A DNA stretch of 64,000 bases from Mycobacterium sp. KBS0706 (GCF_005938675.2 NZ_VCCH02000023.1:38222-102221), one strand, 5' to 3'. Positions 1 to 8,340 are shown, counted from the stretch's first letter. The notes: a model not told the origin generated them from the sequence alone. Made by a program: numbers and translations.

Positions 1-276
1 CCAGGACATCACCACGAACAGCAGGTCCGCCTTCTTCGTCATCATCGCCAGGATCACCAGCACGAAGAACAGCAGCGGCAGCTGCAACTGGTTGTGGAAG
101 CTGTTCGAGACCCGGGTGGCCCGCGCCGGCCAGGCCGGCTGGCCGAGGATGATGTCGCGCGGATGCACCTCGCCCCGCCGCAGCGCGCCGGCGCGCTCCC
201 GCAGCATCCACACCGCCAGCAGGAAGATCAGCGCCACCTGCACGAAGACCGGGAGGAGGATGGCTTGCACGGTCAT
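1..276 (-). CDS. MAPEG family membrane protein (partial, C-terminus beyond the window)
   Basis: The 92 visible residues run from ATG to the window edge, so the C-terminus is missing. The protein opens with a hydrophobic helix (about residues 4-24), then a basic loop, and has the MAPEG-like stretch FHNQLQLPLLFFVL near residues 60-73, followed by a second helix. MAPEG proteins are small integral membrane proteins, some with glutathione-dependent activity; bacterial members of this type are mostly uncharacterised. It lies 28 bp downstream of the YqaA-like gene on the same strand and may be co-transcribed with it. Family call is from sequence pattern; substrate is unknown. Confidence 0.8.
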   Translation of the reverse strand, partial: MTVQAILLPVFVQVALIFLLAVWMLRERAGALRRGEVHPRDIILGQPAWPARATRVSNSFHNQLQLPLLFFVLVILAMMTKKADLLFVVMSW

Positions 277-304
277 GGCCGGAATCTCCGCGGTTCGGCG
301 GCCC

Positions 305-1030
305 TTAGATCTGCGTCATCACCGCGAAGCCGAGGGCGACCAGGACCAGGAAGCCCCAGAAGGCCCAGTTCAGGTACTTCTCGAGGTAATGACGCACCTG
401 GTCGCCATAGATCCGCATCAGCACCGCGATCAGGAAAAAGCGCAGGCCGCGCGAGGCGATCGAGGACAGGATGAACGGCACGATCGGGAACTGCGCCACG
501 CCGCTGGTGATGGTCACCAGCTTGTAGGGGATCGGCGTCACCCCCTTGGCCAGGATGATCCAGCTGCCCCATTCGGCGTATTTCTGCTGGAACTCGTGGA
601 ACCCGGCCTGCAGGCCGTAGAGGTTGATCAGCCAGGACCCGACCGTCTCGAACAGGAAATAGCCGATGGCGTAGCCGACCAGGCCGCCCAGCACCGAGGC
701 CACGGTGCACAGCCCCGCCAGCCACCAGGCCCGCCGCGGATTGGCGAGCATCATCGGGATCAGCACGACGTCGGGCGGGATCGGGAAGAACGAGCTTTCG
801 GCGAAGGACACGCCGGCCAGCGTCCATTGCGCCCGCGGCCCGTGCGCCGCCCGGATCAGCCGGTCATATTGCCGCCGGATGAACCCCGGCCGCCCGACCT
901 GCCCATCTCCGGCCTGGCCACCTCCGGCCTGCCCGCCTCCAGCCTGAACGCCCCCACGCTGCACCACGCGCCGATCCCCCTGCCCCGCCGGTCGTGCGAT
1001 GGTCATAGACGGCGGCCGGGCCGGTGTCAC
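305..1030 (-). CDS. YqaA/DedA (VTT-domain) inner-membrane protein
   Basis: A 241-residue membrane protein of the SNARE-associated/DedA superfamily. The diagnostic segment SFAESSFFPIPPDVVLIPMM (about residues 75-94) is typical of YqaA-type proteins. Several hydrophobic helices follow, and ILAKGVTPIPYKLVTITSG matches the second conserved re-entrant segment. DedA/VTT proteins are associated with lipid transport and membrane homeostasis; the specific role here is unknown. The ATG chosen gives about 45 extra residues ahead of the usual start, rich in Gly/Gln in a five-residue repeat (GGVQA, GGGQA, GGGQA, GDGQV). No clear internal ATG or GTG restores the usual length, so the N-terminus is uncertain. 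Confidence 0.85.
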   Translation of the reverse strand: MTPARPPSMTIARPAGQGDRRVVQRGGVQAGGGQAGGGQAGDGQVGRPGFIRRQYDRLIRAAHGPRAQWTLAGVSFAESSFFPIPPDVVLIPMMLANPRRAWWLAGLCTVASVLGGLVGYAIGYFLFETVGSWLINLYGLQAGFHEFQQKYAEWGSWIILAKGVTPIPYKLVTITSGVAQFPIVPFILSSIASRGLRFFLIAVLMRIYGDQVRHYLEKYLNWAFWGFLVLVALGFAVMTQI

Positions 1031-1375
1031 GGGCGGGATTGGGTGCCAGCCGGACGAGCCTGTGACGACAAGCCCGTGATCGGGCCCTCACACAAGAGAA
1101 CCGTCATTGCGAAGAAGCGATGCCGACAGAGCCATCCATACCTCCGATGCTGCGGCCCTGGATGGCTTTGCTCCGCGCCGCGGCCGGAGCGATCAAGGCC
1201 ACTCCAACATGGCGAGCCGGCTGAGTTACAGCAAATAGCGTTCCGGCCTCCCATCTCCATCGAGCGACTGCGCTGGCGAGGCGGCACCTTCCAATTGATT
1301 TTTCGGGCGCGAGAGGCGTAGTTGGTGCGTTGCAGCCGTCGCTTCGACACGTCCCGATACAGAACACAAATTGGC
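1031..1375. other. Gene-poor gap with a degenerate interspersed repeat
   Basis: No gene is supported in this 345-bp stretch between two divergent genes. Open frames here lack recognisable protein features. It holds a repeat-like segment at about 1100-1170 (annotated separately) and must contain the promoters of the flanking genes, but no convincing -35/-10 pair stands out. Confidence 0.5.
1100..1170. repeat. Degenerate intergenic repeat with inverted arms
   Basis: The segment begins with CCGTCATTGCGAAGAAGCG, which resembles the start of palindromic intergenic repeats common in alphaproteobacterial genomes. It also has inverted arms AGCCATCCA (1130-1138) and TGGATGGCT (1159-1167). The matching end with a second copy of the CAATGACGG-type terminus is missing, so this is probably a decayed or partial copy. 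Family membership is inference from memory of such repeats, not a search. Confidence 0.45.
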
Positions 1376-2422
1376 ATGGCCAAAAACCGCATTCTTGTGA
1401 TCCAGGCCCGCAATCTGGGAGATGCGGTCATCCAGACAGGCCTGATAGAAGCGCTGGGGCGCTCGGAGCCGAGCGCGGAGATTTCCGTCCTCACCCGTCC
1501 GCAGTTCCGTGAGCTCTATTCCAGCAACCCGTTGATTTCGGAGATCTTCTACGCGTCGTTCCCGATGGGCACCGCCAAGAATTTTGGGTTCAACGCCGCG
1601 ATGAAACTCGCTTGGACCGTGGCAGGGCTCTGGCCGAAGCGCTTCGACCGGGTGGTCAATGTCGTGGGCGACTTTAGGGAAAATTTGCTTGGATGGGCGA
1701 TCTCGCCCTCCGGAAATACCAGCATCACCTGGGGGCACGGTCATCCCCTGGCAAAGATTGTCCGGACCGGCGGCGAGAAATTCGTCCGGCACCTGATCGC
1801 TGCGCCTGCCAATGATCCAAGCAGCTATTCATCGATCCAACGCGTCGCGACGGCTCTGGGCGCGACGGTGCCGGCGCATTCCCGATTGTACGACGCTGCC
1901 GGCAAGCCATATGCCCATCGCCCCGGTAGCGACAGGATCGGCATTCAGCCGACAGCAAGCCAGGAATGCAAGCTATGGCCCCAGGAGCACTGGCGCGCGT
2001 TGATCGCCAAGATCCGGGCCAGCGGCCTGAGGGTGGTGGTATTCGGTGCGCCGTCGGATCGGAGCTATCTGGAGGGGTGTTTACCGGACGGCGACGATGC
2101 GGGCATCGAGATCGTCGCGGGGCCGCTGGCCGAATTTTTTCGCAGCCTGGAAGATGTCAGGGTTCTGATCGGTCTCGATAGTTTCGGGGTACATACGGCC
2201 CACGCGATCGGCACTCCAGCGATCATGATCTATGGCTCGAATATTACAACTGTTTGGACCCCTCCTGGGACGATAGTGGTGAGCAACGCCAGGCCGCCAT
2301 CCTGCTACCCGTGCCTAAACAAGCCGACTTGTACTGGAGAGAGCAATCCTTATTCTTGTATCCGGGAAATCCCGCTTGCTGCAGTTACGAAACATTTGAA
2401 AGATTTTGGTGTTGCTGGTTGA
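1376..2422 (+). CDS. Glycosyltransferase family 9 (heptosyltransferase-like)
   Basis: A 348-residue protein with the two-Rossmann layout of ADP-heptose:LPS heptosyltransferases. The N-terminus has ILVIQARNLGDAVIQTGLIE (about residues 5-24), matching the family's nucleotide-proximal loop. The C-terminal donor-site motif is DSFGVHTAHAIGTPAIMIYG (about 267-286). A cysteine cluster SCYPCLNKPTC lies near residues 309-319. GT9 enzymes transfer heptose or related sugars from nucleotide donors to LPS core at the cytoplasmic face. The ATG at 1376 was preferred over a TTG 54 bases upstream because the family motif begins within 10 residues of it. The adjacent ADP-heptose genes fit, but donor and acceptor are not determined. 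Confidence 0.85.
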   Translation: MAKNRILVIQARNLGDAVIQTGLIEALGRSEPSAEISVLTRPQFRELYSSNPLISEIFYASFPMGTAKNFGFNAAMKLAWTVAGLWPKRFDRVVNVVGDFRENLLGWAISPSGNTSITWGHGHPLAKIVRTGGEKFVRHLIAAPANDPSSYSSIQRVATALGATVPAHSRLYDAAGKPYAHRPGSDRIGIQPTASQECKLWPQEHWRALIAKIRASGLRVVVFGAPSDRSYLEGCLPDGDDAGIEIVAGPLAEFFRSLEDVRVLIGLDSFGVHTAHAIGTPAIMIYGSNITTVWTPPGTIVVSNARPPSCYPCLNKPTCTGESNPYSCIREIPLAAVTKHLKDFGVAG

Positions 2423-2728
2423 CGGCCCGCGAGTCAGATCGGATCTTATTCGCGTTCAAAAGCGTCTGGTCGAGCACCGGGACTGTCAGGATCGGGTCAA
2501 GCCCGAGGAAGCGGCAGAAGCGCCGATCAGTGCGTAGGGCCCACGGCTACCGGACCCTCTCGACCGGCGGCGCGGCATCAGCGCGGCCTTGATCTGCCCC
2601 GCCTCGAGCCGTGCACCGCGGTCCATCCGCTGTTTACAATCCGGCGGCCACTGGTATCGTTCCGGACCATCGAGTGCTCGGTTGCTCTGGGTATCGTGTC
2701 CGAAATTCGAGGAATGGGGGATAGCAAT
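2423..2728. other. Gene-poor gap, possible decayed coding remnant
   Basis: No intact gene is visible. A reverse-strand frame around 2440-2540 reads FCRFLGLDPILTVPVLD, which looks protein-like, but it has no start, no extended homology I can name, and is interrupted. It may be the relic of a lost gene from a variable glycan locus. The end of the gap carries the ribosome binding site of the next gene. Confidence 0.35.
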
Positions 2729-3379
2729 ATGAAGCAAAGACTCAAGGAAATCGCTCGATTGTCCCTGGTTCCGCTGCTGTATCGGTATCCGCCGTCGTGT
2801 TTGGCCCCGGAGCGGCTATACCTGTATCTGCATTACCTGATCGAACACAAAGATGTACCGGGAGACATCGTGGAAATTGGCTGCGCCATGGGCGGGACGG
2901 CGGCCGTGGCGCGAAATATGATCAGGCGGCTGGGAATCAACAAAAAATATTCCTGCTACGACACGTTCGACGGGTTCGTCGAGCAGCAGTTTACCCGCGA
3001 CGTAGGGCTGGGAACGCCGACCCGCAACCGGTACATGTTCTCCGGCAGTTCGCAGCGGCTGGTCGCGAAGATCCTGCGGCGCCACAATGCCGGGGACGTC
3101 TCGCTGATCCAGGGCGACATCACCACGATCCCGGACAGCAAGCTGCCGGCATCCTGCTCGGTCGTGCTGCTCGACATCGACCTCGCGGAGCCGACCTATC
3201 AAACGCTGAAGCGCTTCTGGCCGCGGGTTGCCCCGGGCGGCGTCATCCTGGTGGATGATTGCCCGGAAGAGCACGATTGGAAGGCCCGGATCGGCTTTAG
3301 CCGATTCTGCCAGGAGGCCGGCCTGCCGGAGCAGTATCGCCATGGCATGGGCATACTGATCAAGGGCACGACACATTGA
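2729..3379 (+). CDS. TylF/MycF-family SAM-dependent methyltransferase
   Basis: A 216-residue class I methyltransferase. The SAM-binding glycine motif is IVEIGCAMGGTA (about residues 47-58). Acidic residues follow in CYDTFDGF (77-83), LLDIDLAEPTYQTL (147-160) and GVILVDDCPE (171-180), the pattern of TylF-type O-methyltransferases that hold a divalent metal. TylF/MycF enzymes methylate sugar hydroxyls. Here, beside a GT9 enzyme and heptose genes, methylation of a surface glycan is a reasonable inference. The start at 2729 is favoured by a GGGGGA about 7 bases upstream; in-frame GTG (2696) and ATG (2714) are alternatives. Base composition is lower in GC than in the core genes. Confidence 0.8.
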   Translation: MKQRLKEIARLSLVPLLYRYPPSCLAPERLYLYLHYLIEHKDVPGDIVEIGCAMGGTAAVARNMIRRLGINKKYSCYDTFDGFVEQQFTRDVGLGTPTRNRYMFSGSSQRLVAKILRRHNAGDVSLIQGDITTIPDSKLPASCSVVLLDIDLAEPTYQTLKRFWPRVAPGGVILVDDCPEEHDWKARIGFSRFCQEAGLPEQYRHGMGILIKGTTH

Positions 3380-3944
3380 TACTCCGATAGTCTGGCCAGG
3401 CCGCGTGCCGCTGCGCTCGGGGTATCGAGCCGGCGGCATCGCATCCCGCCGCCAGGCCGGGCCGGCTACCGGATTCACGCATCTCATCCGCACACGCGTT
3501 GGACATGTTGTCCGACCTCTCCCGCAAGCGGAGAGGCAATCCATATGCCCGCCGCCGGTGTCGCCGATCGATGTGTGAATGCCGTAGACCAGGCACGGAA
3601 GGTGCCGGGAAGAGATGCGCGCCCGGGTCCGGATACCCGCGGACCAAGCCCGAAGCCGGCGTCAGCCCTTCTCGGCCGGCGCGGGTGTTCCCGGCCGTGC
3701 TGCCGCTCAGCGCTATGCGAGCCTGATCGACCCTCGTAGAATGCTGTTCAAACTTCGGCACATGTGGGTCCGGTGGCGCACACCGCGCGCCTTGTGAGTC
3801 GGACAGGGTCAAAATGAGCAGACGAACCGCCTATCTGTCGTCCACAGCGTCGGGCTTCCCGGCCTCCCTCGCTTCGCCTCGGAGCTTCTCCATGACGTCG
3901 CTTCGGGCGTTGCTGAAGGCGACCTGGCCTGTCGGAACCGCTTC
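3380..3944. other. Gene-poor gap (565 bp)
   Basis: No reading frame here has family motifs or a credible ribosome site. The stretch contains one clear hairpin repeat (3516-3536, annotated separately). It separates the methyltransferase from gmhB and, with the other gaps in the first 4 kb, gives this part the look of a variable locus with lost genes. Confidence 0.5.
3516..3536. repeat. Short palindromic intergenic hairpin
   Basis: The arms CCTCTC+CGC and GCG+GAGAGG pair around a two-base loop with one bulged C. A similar CCCTCTC/GAGAGGG hairpin is present at 63917-63936. Hairpins of this CCCTCTC...GAGAGGG type are widespread intergenic elements in GC-rich proteobacteria. No T-run follows, so a role as a terminator is not evident. 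Confidence 0.5.
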
Positions 3945-4499
3945 GTGATTTCCGAGGACGACCGATCCGCAACTCGGCCGATGGCGCTGCTCGACCGCGA
4001 CGGCGTACTGAACCGGGACAGCGGCTACCCATTCAGACCGGTGGATATCGTTTGGATCGAAGGGGCGCTCGACGCCCTCGTCCGCCTGCGCCAAGCCGGC
4101 TATCGCGTGGTCGTTGTCACCAATCAGTCGGGGATCGCCCGTGGCTTTTATCGCGAGGCTGATCTACTGGCCCTGAACCGTTGGATGGACGGAGTGATTC
4201 GCGCCCACGGCGGCGCGATCGCGTCCTTTTACTATTGCCCTTTCCATCCCGAAGCCACCGTCCAGGCCTATCGTCGAGACCATCCTGACCGCAAGCCGAG
4301 ACCGGGAATGCTCCTGAAAGCACTTTCCGACTATCCGACCGATATCGAACGATCGCTGATGATCGGCGATCGGGATAGTGACATGGAGGCGGCCGCGGCG
4401 GCGGGCGTGCGGGGCTTCAAGTTCACCGGGGGCAATCTTGACCACTTCGTTGCCCAGTGCCTTGAAACCCGGCAATCGTCACGGATCGGGGACGACTGA
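3945..4499 (+). CDS. gmhB: D-glycero-D-manno-heptose 1,7-bisphosphate 7-phosphatase
   Basis: A 184-residue HAD-family histidinol-phosphatase-like enzyme. It removes the 7-phosphate from heptose 1,7-bisphosphate in ADP-heptose synthesis. The HAD nucleophile and acid are D17 and D19 in LLDRDGVLNRD, motif II is VVVVTNQSGIARG (55-67), and the C-terminal acidic motif is MIGDRDSDMEAA. The zinc loop is altered: the usual Cys-x-His ... Cys-x-Cys ligands align with C98, F100, H113 and D115, so at least the classical site is lost. The start is a GTG. Downstream AGE isomerase, hldE and hldD lie on the same strand, consistent with a heptose operon. GmhB is likely but another sugar-phosphate substrate is possible. 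Confidence 0.85.
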   Translation: MISEDDRSATRPMALLDRDGVLNRDSGYPFRPVDIVWIEGALDALVRLRQAGYRVVVVTNQSGIARGFYREADLLALNRWMDGVIRAHGGAIASFYYCPFHPEATVQAYRRDHPDRKPRPGMLLKALSDYPTDIERSLMIGDRDSDMEAAAAAGVRGFKFTGGNLDHFVAQCLETRQSSRIGDD

Positions 4500-4633
4500 C
4501 GACACGCCCTCCGGGCCGCAGCCGCTGGGGCCACCCTGACCTCGATCCAGGCGGTGGTCGCATCGTCATCGCGCTCGCCTGCCCTGCCCGATTCAGATAG
4601 AAGGTCCCGCCGAAGGACATTTCAGATCGGACA

Positions 4634-5803
4634 TTGGCAGTGATCGAGTCGCCGCTCTCGCTTTATGCGGATCTCATGGGTGAGGTTCTTCTGCCGTTCT
4701 GGTCCACGGAGGGCTTCGCAACCAGACAGCAGATGTTTTGCGAGCGCCTTGATTTCGCCGGGCGTCCGATCGACGACGTGCCGCACCGTGCCATGGTGCA
4801 GGCGCGCCAGATCTTCGTCTTCAGCCATGCGGCGCTTGTCGGGGTGTTTCCCGCCGGCGCCGAACCGGCGATGCGGGCGCTCGACGGGCTGCTGAACCGG
4901 TTCTGCGACGATGGCGATCTGCGGGACGGCGTGCCGTTCTCGGTCTCGTCCTCCGGAAAGGTGATCTCGGCAACCCGAGACAGTTACACCCACGCGTTCA
5001 TGCTGTTCGCTCTGGCGGCGGCCTATCGCCTGACCGGTGAGCCGCGGCTGCGGCGTGCAATCGACCAGACGGTGGCGTTCGTCGATCGACGGCTCATCGA
5101 CGAACGACATTTCGGCCTTCACGATCGCCATCCGGATCCAAGCGGATTGAAATCGCAGAATCCGCTGATGCATCTGCTCGAAGCCTATCTCGCACTCCAC
5201 GAGGCCCTGCCGGAAGGTCCGTTCCTCGACCGGGCGGGGACCATCGTGGCGCATTTCGGCGCCAAGCTGTTTCAAGACGAGCCGGGCATCCTCCTGGAGC
5301 ACTACGATGCTGACTGGTCGTCGCTGCCAGGCGAGCCTGCGGGGCAATTCTTCGAACCTGGCCATCAGTTCGAATGGGCTTGGCTGTTGCAGTGGTACGG
5401 CGCCCTCTCAGGGACGGATCAGAGTATGTTTGCAGACCGGCTGTGGCAGGCCGCCGGCCGCCATGGCATGACCGCAGACGGCCTGTGCTTCGACGAGGTC
5501 GGCATTGACCTCAGGCCGCGCAAGCTATCGCACCGCCTCTGGCCTCACGCCGAAGGGGCCAAGGCCGCTGCCGTTCGTCATGCTTCAGGTGATCCTCGCG
5601 CCGCAGACGTGGCTGCAGCGATGGTTGGCGCCCTCACCAAAACGTTCCTCAATCGCCCGTTCCCCGCTGGCTGGATCGACCGCGTCGACCCGGACGGCCG
5701 AGCGCTGACCGATTTCGTTCCGGCGAGCAGTCTGTATCATCTGTATTCGGCATTTTCCGAATTGTCCCGACACAGTAGAGATGACAGCGCCTCCGGCGAA
5801 TGA
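4634..5803 (+). CDS. AGE-family sugar epimerase/isomerase
   Basis: A 389-residue (alpha/alpha)6-barrel protein of the N-acylglucosamine 2-epimerase superfamily, which includes mannose/glucose isomerases and YihS-type aldose-ketose isomerases. Family-like segments carry the expected His and Arg residues: DSYTHAFMLFALAAAYRLTG, DRHPDPSG (near 166), HQFEWAWLLQWY (near 245) and LWPHAEGAKA (near 302). It sits between gmhB and hldE. No gmhA (sedoheptulose 7-phosphate isomerase) is visible in the window, so an isomerase role in supplying the sugar precursor is an attractive but untested inference. The start is a TTG at 4634; a GTG two codons on is equally possible. Confidence 0.8.
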   Translation: MAVIESPLSLYADLMGEVLLPFWSTEGFATRQQMFCERLDFAGRPIDDVPHRAMVQARQIFVFSHAALVGVFPAGAEPAMRALDGLLNRFCDDGDLRDGVPFSVSSSGKVISATRDSYTHAFMLFALAAAYRLTGEPRLRRAIDQTVAFVDRRLIDERHFGLHDRHPDPSGLKSQNPLMHLLEAYLALHEALPEGPFLDRAGTIVAHFGAKLFQDEPGILLEHYDADWSSLPGEPAGQFFEPGHQFEWAWLLQWYGALSGTDQSMFADRLWQAAGRHGMTADGLCFDEVGIDLRPRKLSHRLWPHAEGAKAAAVRHASGDPRAADVAAAMVGALTKTFLNRPFPAGWIDRVDPDGRALTDFVPASSLYHLYSAFSELSRHSRDDSASGE

Positions 5804-5836
5804 ATCCGGCCTTGAGAGTGTGGGAGCAGGCGAGGA

Positions 5837-7318
5837 ATGCAGGGTATTAGTGAGAGGTTCGCGGCCGCCCGGGTTGCAGTGGTCGGAGACCTCATGCTCG
5901 ACGTCTACATCGAGGGCGAGGTTCACCGAGTCTCGCCTGAAGCGCCCGTGCCGGTGGTTCGGCTCACGTCGGAGCGCGCAGTGCCGGGCGGCGCCGCCAA
6001 TGTCGCCGCCAATATCGCCTCGCTCGGCGGAACGGTCACCCTCGTCGGTGTCGCCGGCCGGGACAGCGCCTTCGCTCAGCTCTCCGAGCAGCTCCAGCGG
6101 GTGGGACGGGTCGATCTTTCGACAACCGTATTCGACGACAGCCGCGGCACGATAACGAAGACGCGTCTTCTCGGCCATCGCCAGCAGATCGCCCGGATCG
6201 ATCGGGAGACCCTCCGGCCGGTTGCGCCGGAGATCGAGACGCAACTGATTGAGCGCGCCTGCGCAGCCATTGACAGCTGCGACATCGTCATCCTGTCGGA
6301 CTATGGCAAGGGTGTGCTCACGGATATGGTGCTGCAGCGTACGCTCGCTTATGCCCAGGCGGTCGGCAAGCGCGTGGTGGTCGATCCCAAGCGGCGCGAT
6401 TTGTCGGCTTATCGTGGCGCCTCGATCATCACGCCGAACCGTGCTGAGCTCGCACTCGCCACCGGGCGACCATGCGAAACCGACGAGGAGGCCGAAGCGG
6501 CCGCGCGGCTTGCCCACGAGATCTGCGACGCCGACGTGCTTCTGACGCGCTCGGAGAAGGGCATGTCCTATTTTGCGCGATCGGGCGACCCGATCCACTT
6601 GGCGACGATCGCTCGTGAGGTGTTCGACGTATCCGGCGCTGGCGACACCGTGGTCGCCGTGCTCGGTGCCGCACTCGCAGCGGGTTTCCCGCTCGCGGAG
6701 GCAATGAATGCCTCGAATCATGCCGCCGGCCTCGTCGTGGCCAAGCTCGGCACGGCCACTGTGTCGTGCGAGGAGCTCGTCCTGGCGCTGCACGGCGGCG
6801 CCCAGGCCCTCGACGTCGAGGACGGCCGCTTGGTGGCGCTGGACGAGTTGATGCGGATACGCGCGTTCTGGCGAGCCAACAACCTCACCGTCGGCATCGC
6901 CAACGGCTGCTTCGATCTGATCCATCCCGGCCACGTCTCGCTGATCCGCCAAGCGGCCGCGGCCTGCGACCGGCTTGTGATGGCGCTCAACACCGACGCC
7001 TCGGTGCAGCGCCTCAAGGGGCCAACCAGGCCGGTTCAGGCCGAGATAGCGCGGGCGGAGGTGATGGGCGCGCTGAAGGGAGTCGCCGCGGTGGTGCTGT
7101 TCGACGAGGACACACCCTACGAGCTTATCAAGGCGCTGCGCCCGGACGTGCTGGTCAAGGGAGCGGACTATACAGAGGAACTGGTGATCGGCGCGGATAT
7201 CGTACGGGCAGGCGGCGGCACGGTGCTCCTGGCGGCGCTGACCCCCGGCCAGTCGACCACGAGGCTGATATCGCAACGGCCCGCGACGGTGGCCACCCAC
7301 GGAGACAAGCCATCATGA
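5837..7318 (+). CDS. hldE: Bifunctional heptose 7-phosphate kinase / heptose 1-phosphate adenylyltransferase
   Basis: A 493-residue fusion of two enzymes of ADP-heptose synthesis. The N-terminal ribokinase-type domain (about 1-320) has VVGDLMLDVY, GGAANVAANIASLGG and the catalytic-loop motif VSGAGDTVVA. The C-terminal nucleotidyltransferase domain (about 345-480) has NGCFDLIHPGH with the HxGH-type motif, and ends LKGADYTEE...GGTVLLAALTPGQSTT. It phosphorylates D-glycero-D-manno-heptose 7-phosphate at C1 and later adenylylates the 1-phosphate. Its stop overlaps the hldD start (ATGA), implying translational coupling. Both domains look complete. Confidence 0.95.
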   Translation: MQGISERFAAARVAVVGDLMLDVYIEGEVHRVSPEAPVPVVRLTSERAVPGGAANVAANIASLGGTVTLVGVAGRDSAFAQLSEQLQRVGRVDLSTTVFDDSRGTITKTRLLGHRQQIARIDRETLRPVAPEIETQLIERACAAIDSCDIVILSDYGKGVLTDMVLQRTLAYAQAVGKRVVVDPKRRDLSAYRGASIITPNRAELALATGRPCETDEEAEAAARLAHEICDADVLLTRSEKGMSYFARSGDPIHLATIAREVFDVSGAGDTVVAVLGAALAAGFPLAEAMNASNHAAGLVVAKLGTATVSCEELVLALHGGAQALDVEDGRLVALDELMRIRAFWRANNLTVGIANGCFDLIHPGHVSLIRQAAAACDRLVMALNTDASVQRLKGPTRPVQAEIARAEVMGALKGVAAVVLFDEDTPYELIKALRPDVLVKGADYTEELVIGADIVRAGGGTVLLAALTPGQSTTRLISQRPATVATHGDKPS

Positions 7319-8295
7319 TCATCTTGACCGGCGGCGCGGGCTTCATCGGCTCCAACATCGCCGCCGACCTCAACGAAGCCGGCCGGACCGACATCGTTAT
7401 TGCCGACGCGCTCGGGACCGATGCCAAATGGCGCAATATTGCCAAGCGACGCTTCTCGGACATCATCTTCCCCGACGAGATCGAGCCGTTCCTGGCCGGG
7501 CGCTCCGGTGTCGAGGCGGTGATCCATATGGGAGCGAATTCGTCGACCACCGCGACCGATGCCGATGAGATCGTGCGCTCGAACTTCCGGCTCTCGACCC
7601 GGCTTTGGAACTGGTGCACCCGGACCCGCACGCCGCTGATCTACGCCTCCTCGGCGGCGACCTATGGCGACGGCTCTGCCGGCTTCGTCGACGACGACAG
7701 CGACGAGGCGCTGGGCCGCCTGCAGCCCATGAATCTTTATGGCTGGTCCAAGCACACTTTCGATTGCTGGGCACTTGAGCGCGCCCGCCGTGGCGACGCT
7801 CCTCCGCAATGGGCCGGGCTCAAGTTCTTCAATGTCTATGGCCCTAACGAGTCTCACAAGGGCGACATGCAGAGCCTCGTCGCGAAGAACACCCAGTCGA
7901 TCGCGGAGGGGAAGACCATCCGGATGTTCAAGTCGCACAAAGAGGGCTTTGGCGACGGTGAGCAGTCGCGGGATTTTGTCTATGTCAAGGACTGCACGGC
8001 AGTGATTTCTTGGCTTCTGGCCAACCCGATGACCTGCGGGCTATTCAATCTCGGCACCGGCAAGGCCCGCTCGTTCCGGGATCTGATGCTTGCTGTCGGT
8101 GGTGCGCTCGGGCAGCCGGTCGCATTCGACTATGTCGACATGCCGGTCGCGATCCGGGCACAGTACCAATACTTCACCCAAGCTGAGATGACGAAGCTTC
8201 GCCGAGCCGGCTACCAAGCGCCGTTCCACACGCTCGAGGATGGCGTGCGAGACTACGTGCAGGGCTACCTGACGAAGGCCGACCGGTACCGCTAA
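7315..8295 (+). CDS. hldD: ADP-L-glycero-D-manno-heptose 6-epimerase
   Basis: A 326-residue short-chain dehydrogenase/epimerase that converts ADP-D-glycero- to ADP-L-glycero-D-manno-heptose, the activated sugar of the LPS inner core. The Rossmann motif GGAGFIG occupies residues 6-12, and the catalytic YxxxK pair is in LYGWSKH (Y142, K146). HMGANSSTTATD and FNVYGPNESHKGDM are characteristic of HldD. The ATG at 7315 overlaps the hldE stop by four bases. It ends the heptose block; a strong hairpin follows before the convergent dgoA. Confidence 0.95.
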   Translation: MIILTGGAGFIGSNIAADLNEAGRTDIVIADALGTDAKWRNIAKRRFSDIIFPDEIEPFLAGRSGVEAVIHMGANSSTTATDADEIVRSNFRLSTRLWNWCTRTRTPLIYASSAATYGDGSAGFVDDDSDEALGRLQPMNLYGWSKHTFDCWALERARRGDAPPQWAGLKFFNVYGPNESHKGDMQSLVAKNTQSIAEGKTIRMFKSHKEGFGDGEQSRDFVYVKDCTAVISWLLANPMTCGLFNLGTGKARSFRDLMLAVGGALGQPVAFDYVDMPVAIRAQYQYFTQAEMTKLRRAGYQAPFHTLEDGVRDYVQGYLTKADRYR

Positions 8296-8309
8296 TGCCG
8301 CACGGCCTC

Positions 8310-8340
8310 CTCGGCCGCCTCTTGGGCGGTCGGGGCCGAG
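8310..8340. terminator. Hairpin between convergent hldD and dgoA
   Basis: Outer arms CTCGGCC (8310-8316) and GGCCGAG (8334-8340) enclose a further GCC...GGC pairing, in a 61-bp gap between two convergent genes. It probably acts as a shared terminator, although there is no long T-run on either side. Confidence 0.45.
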
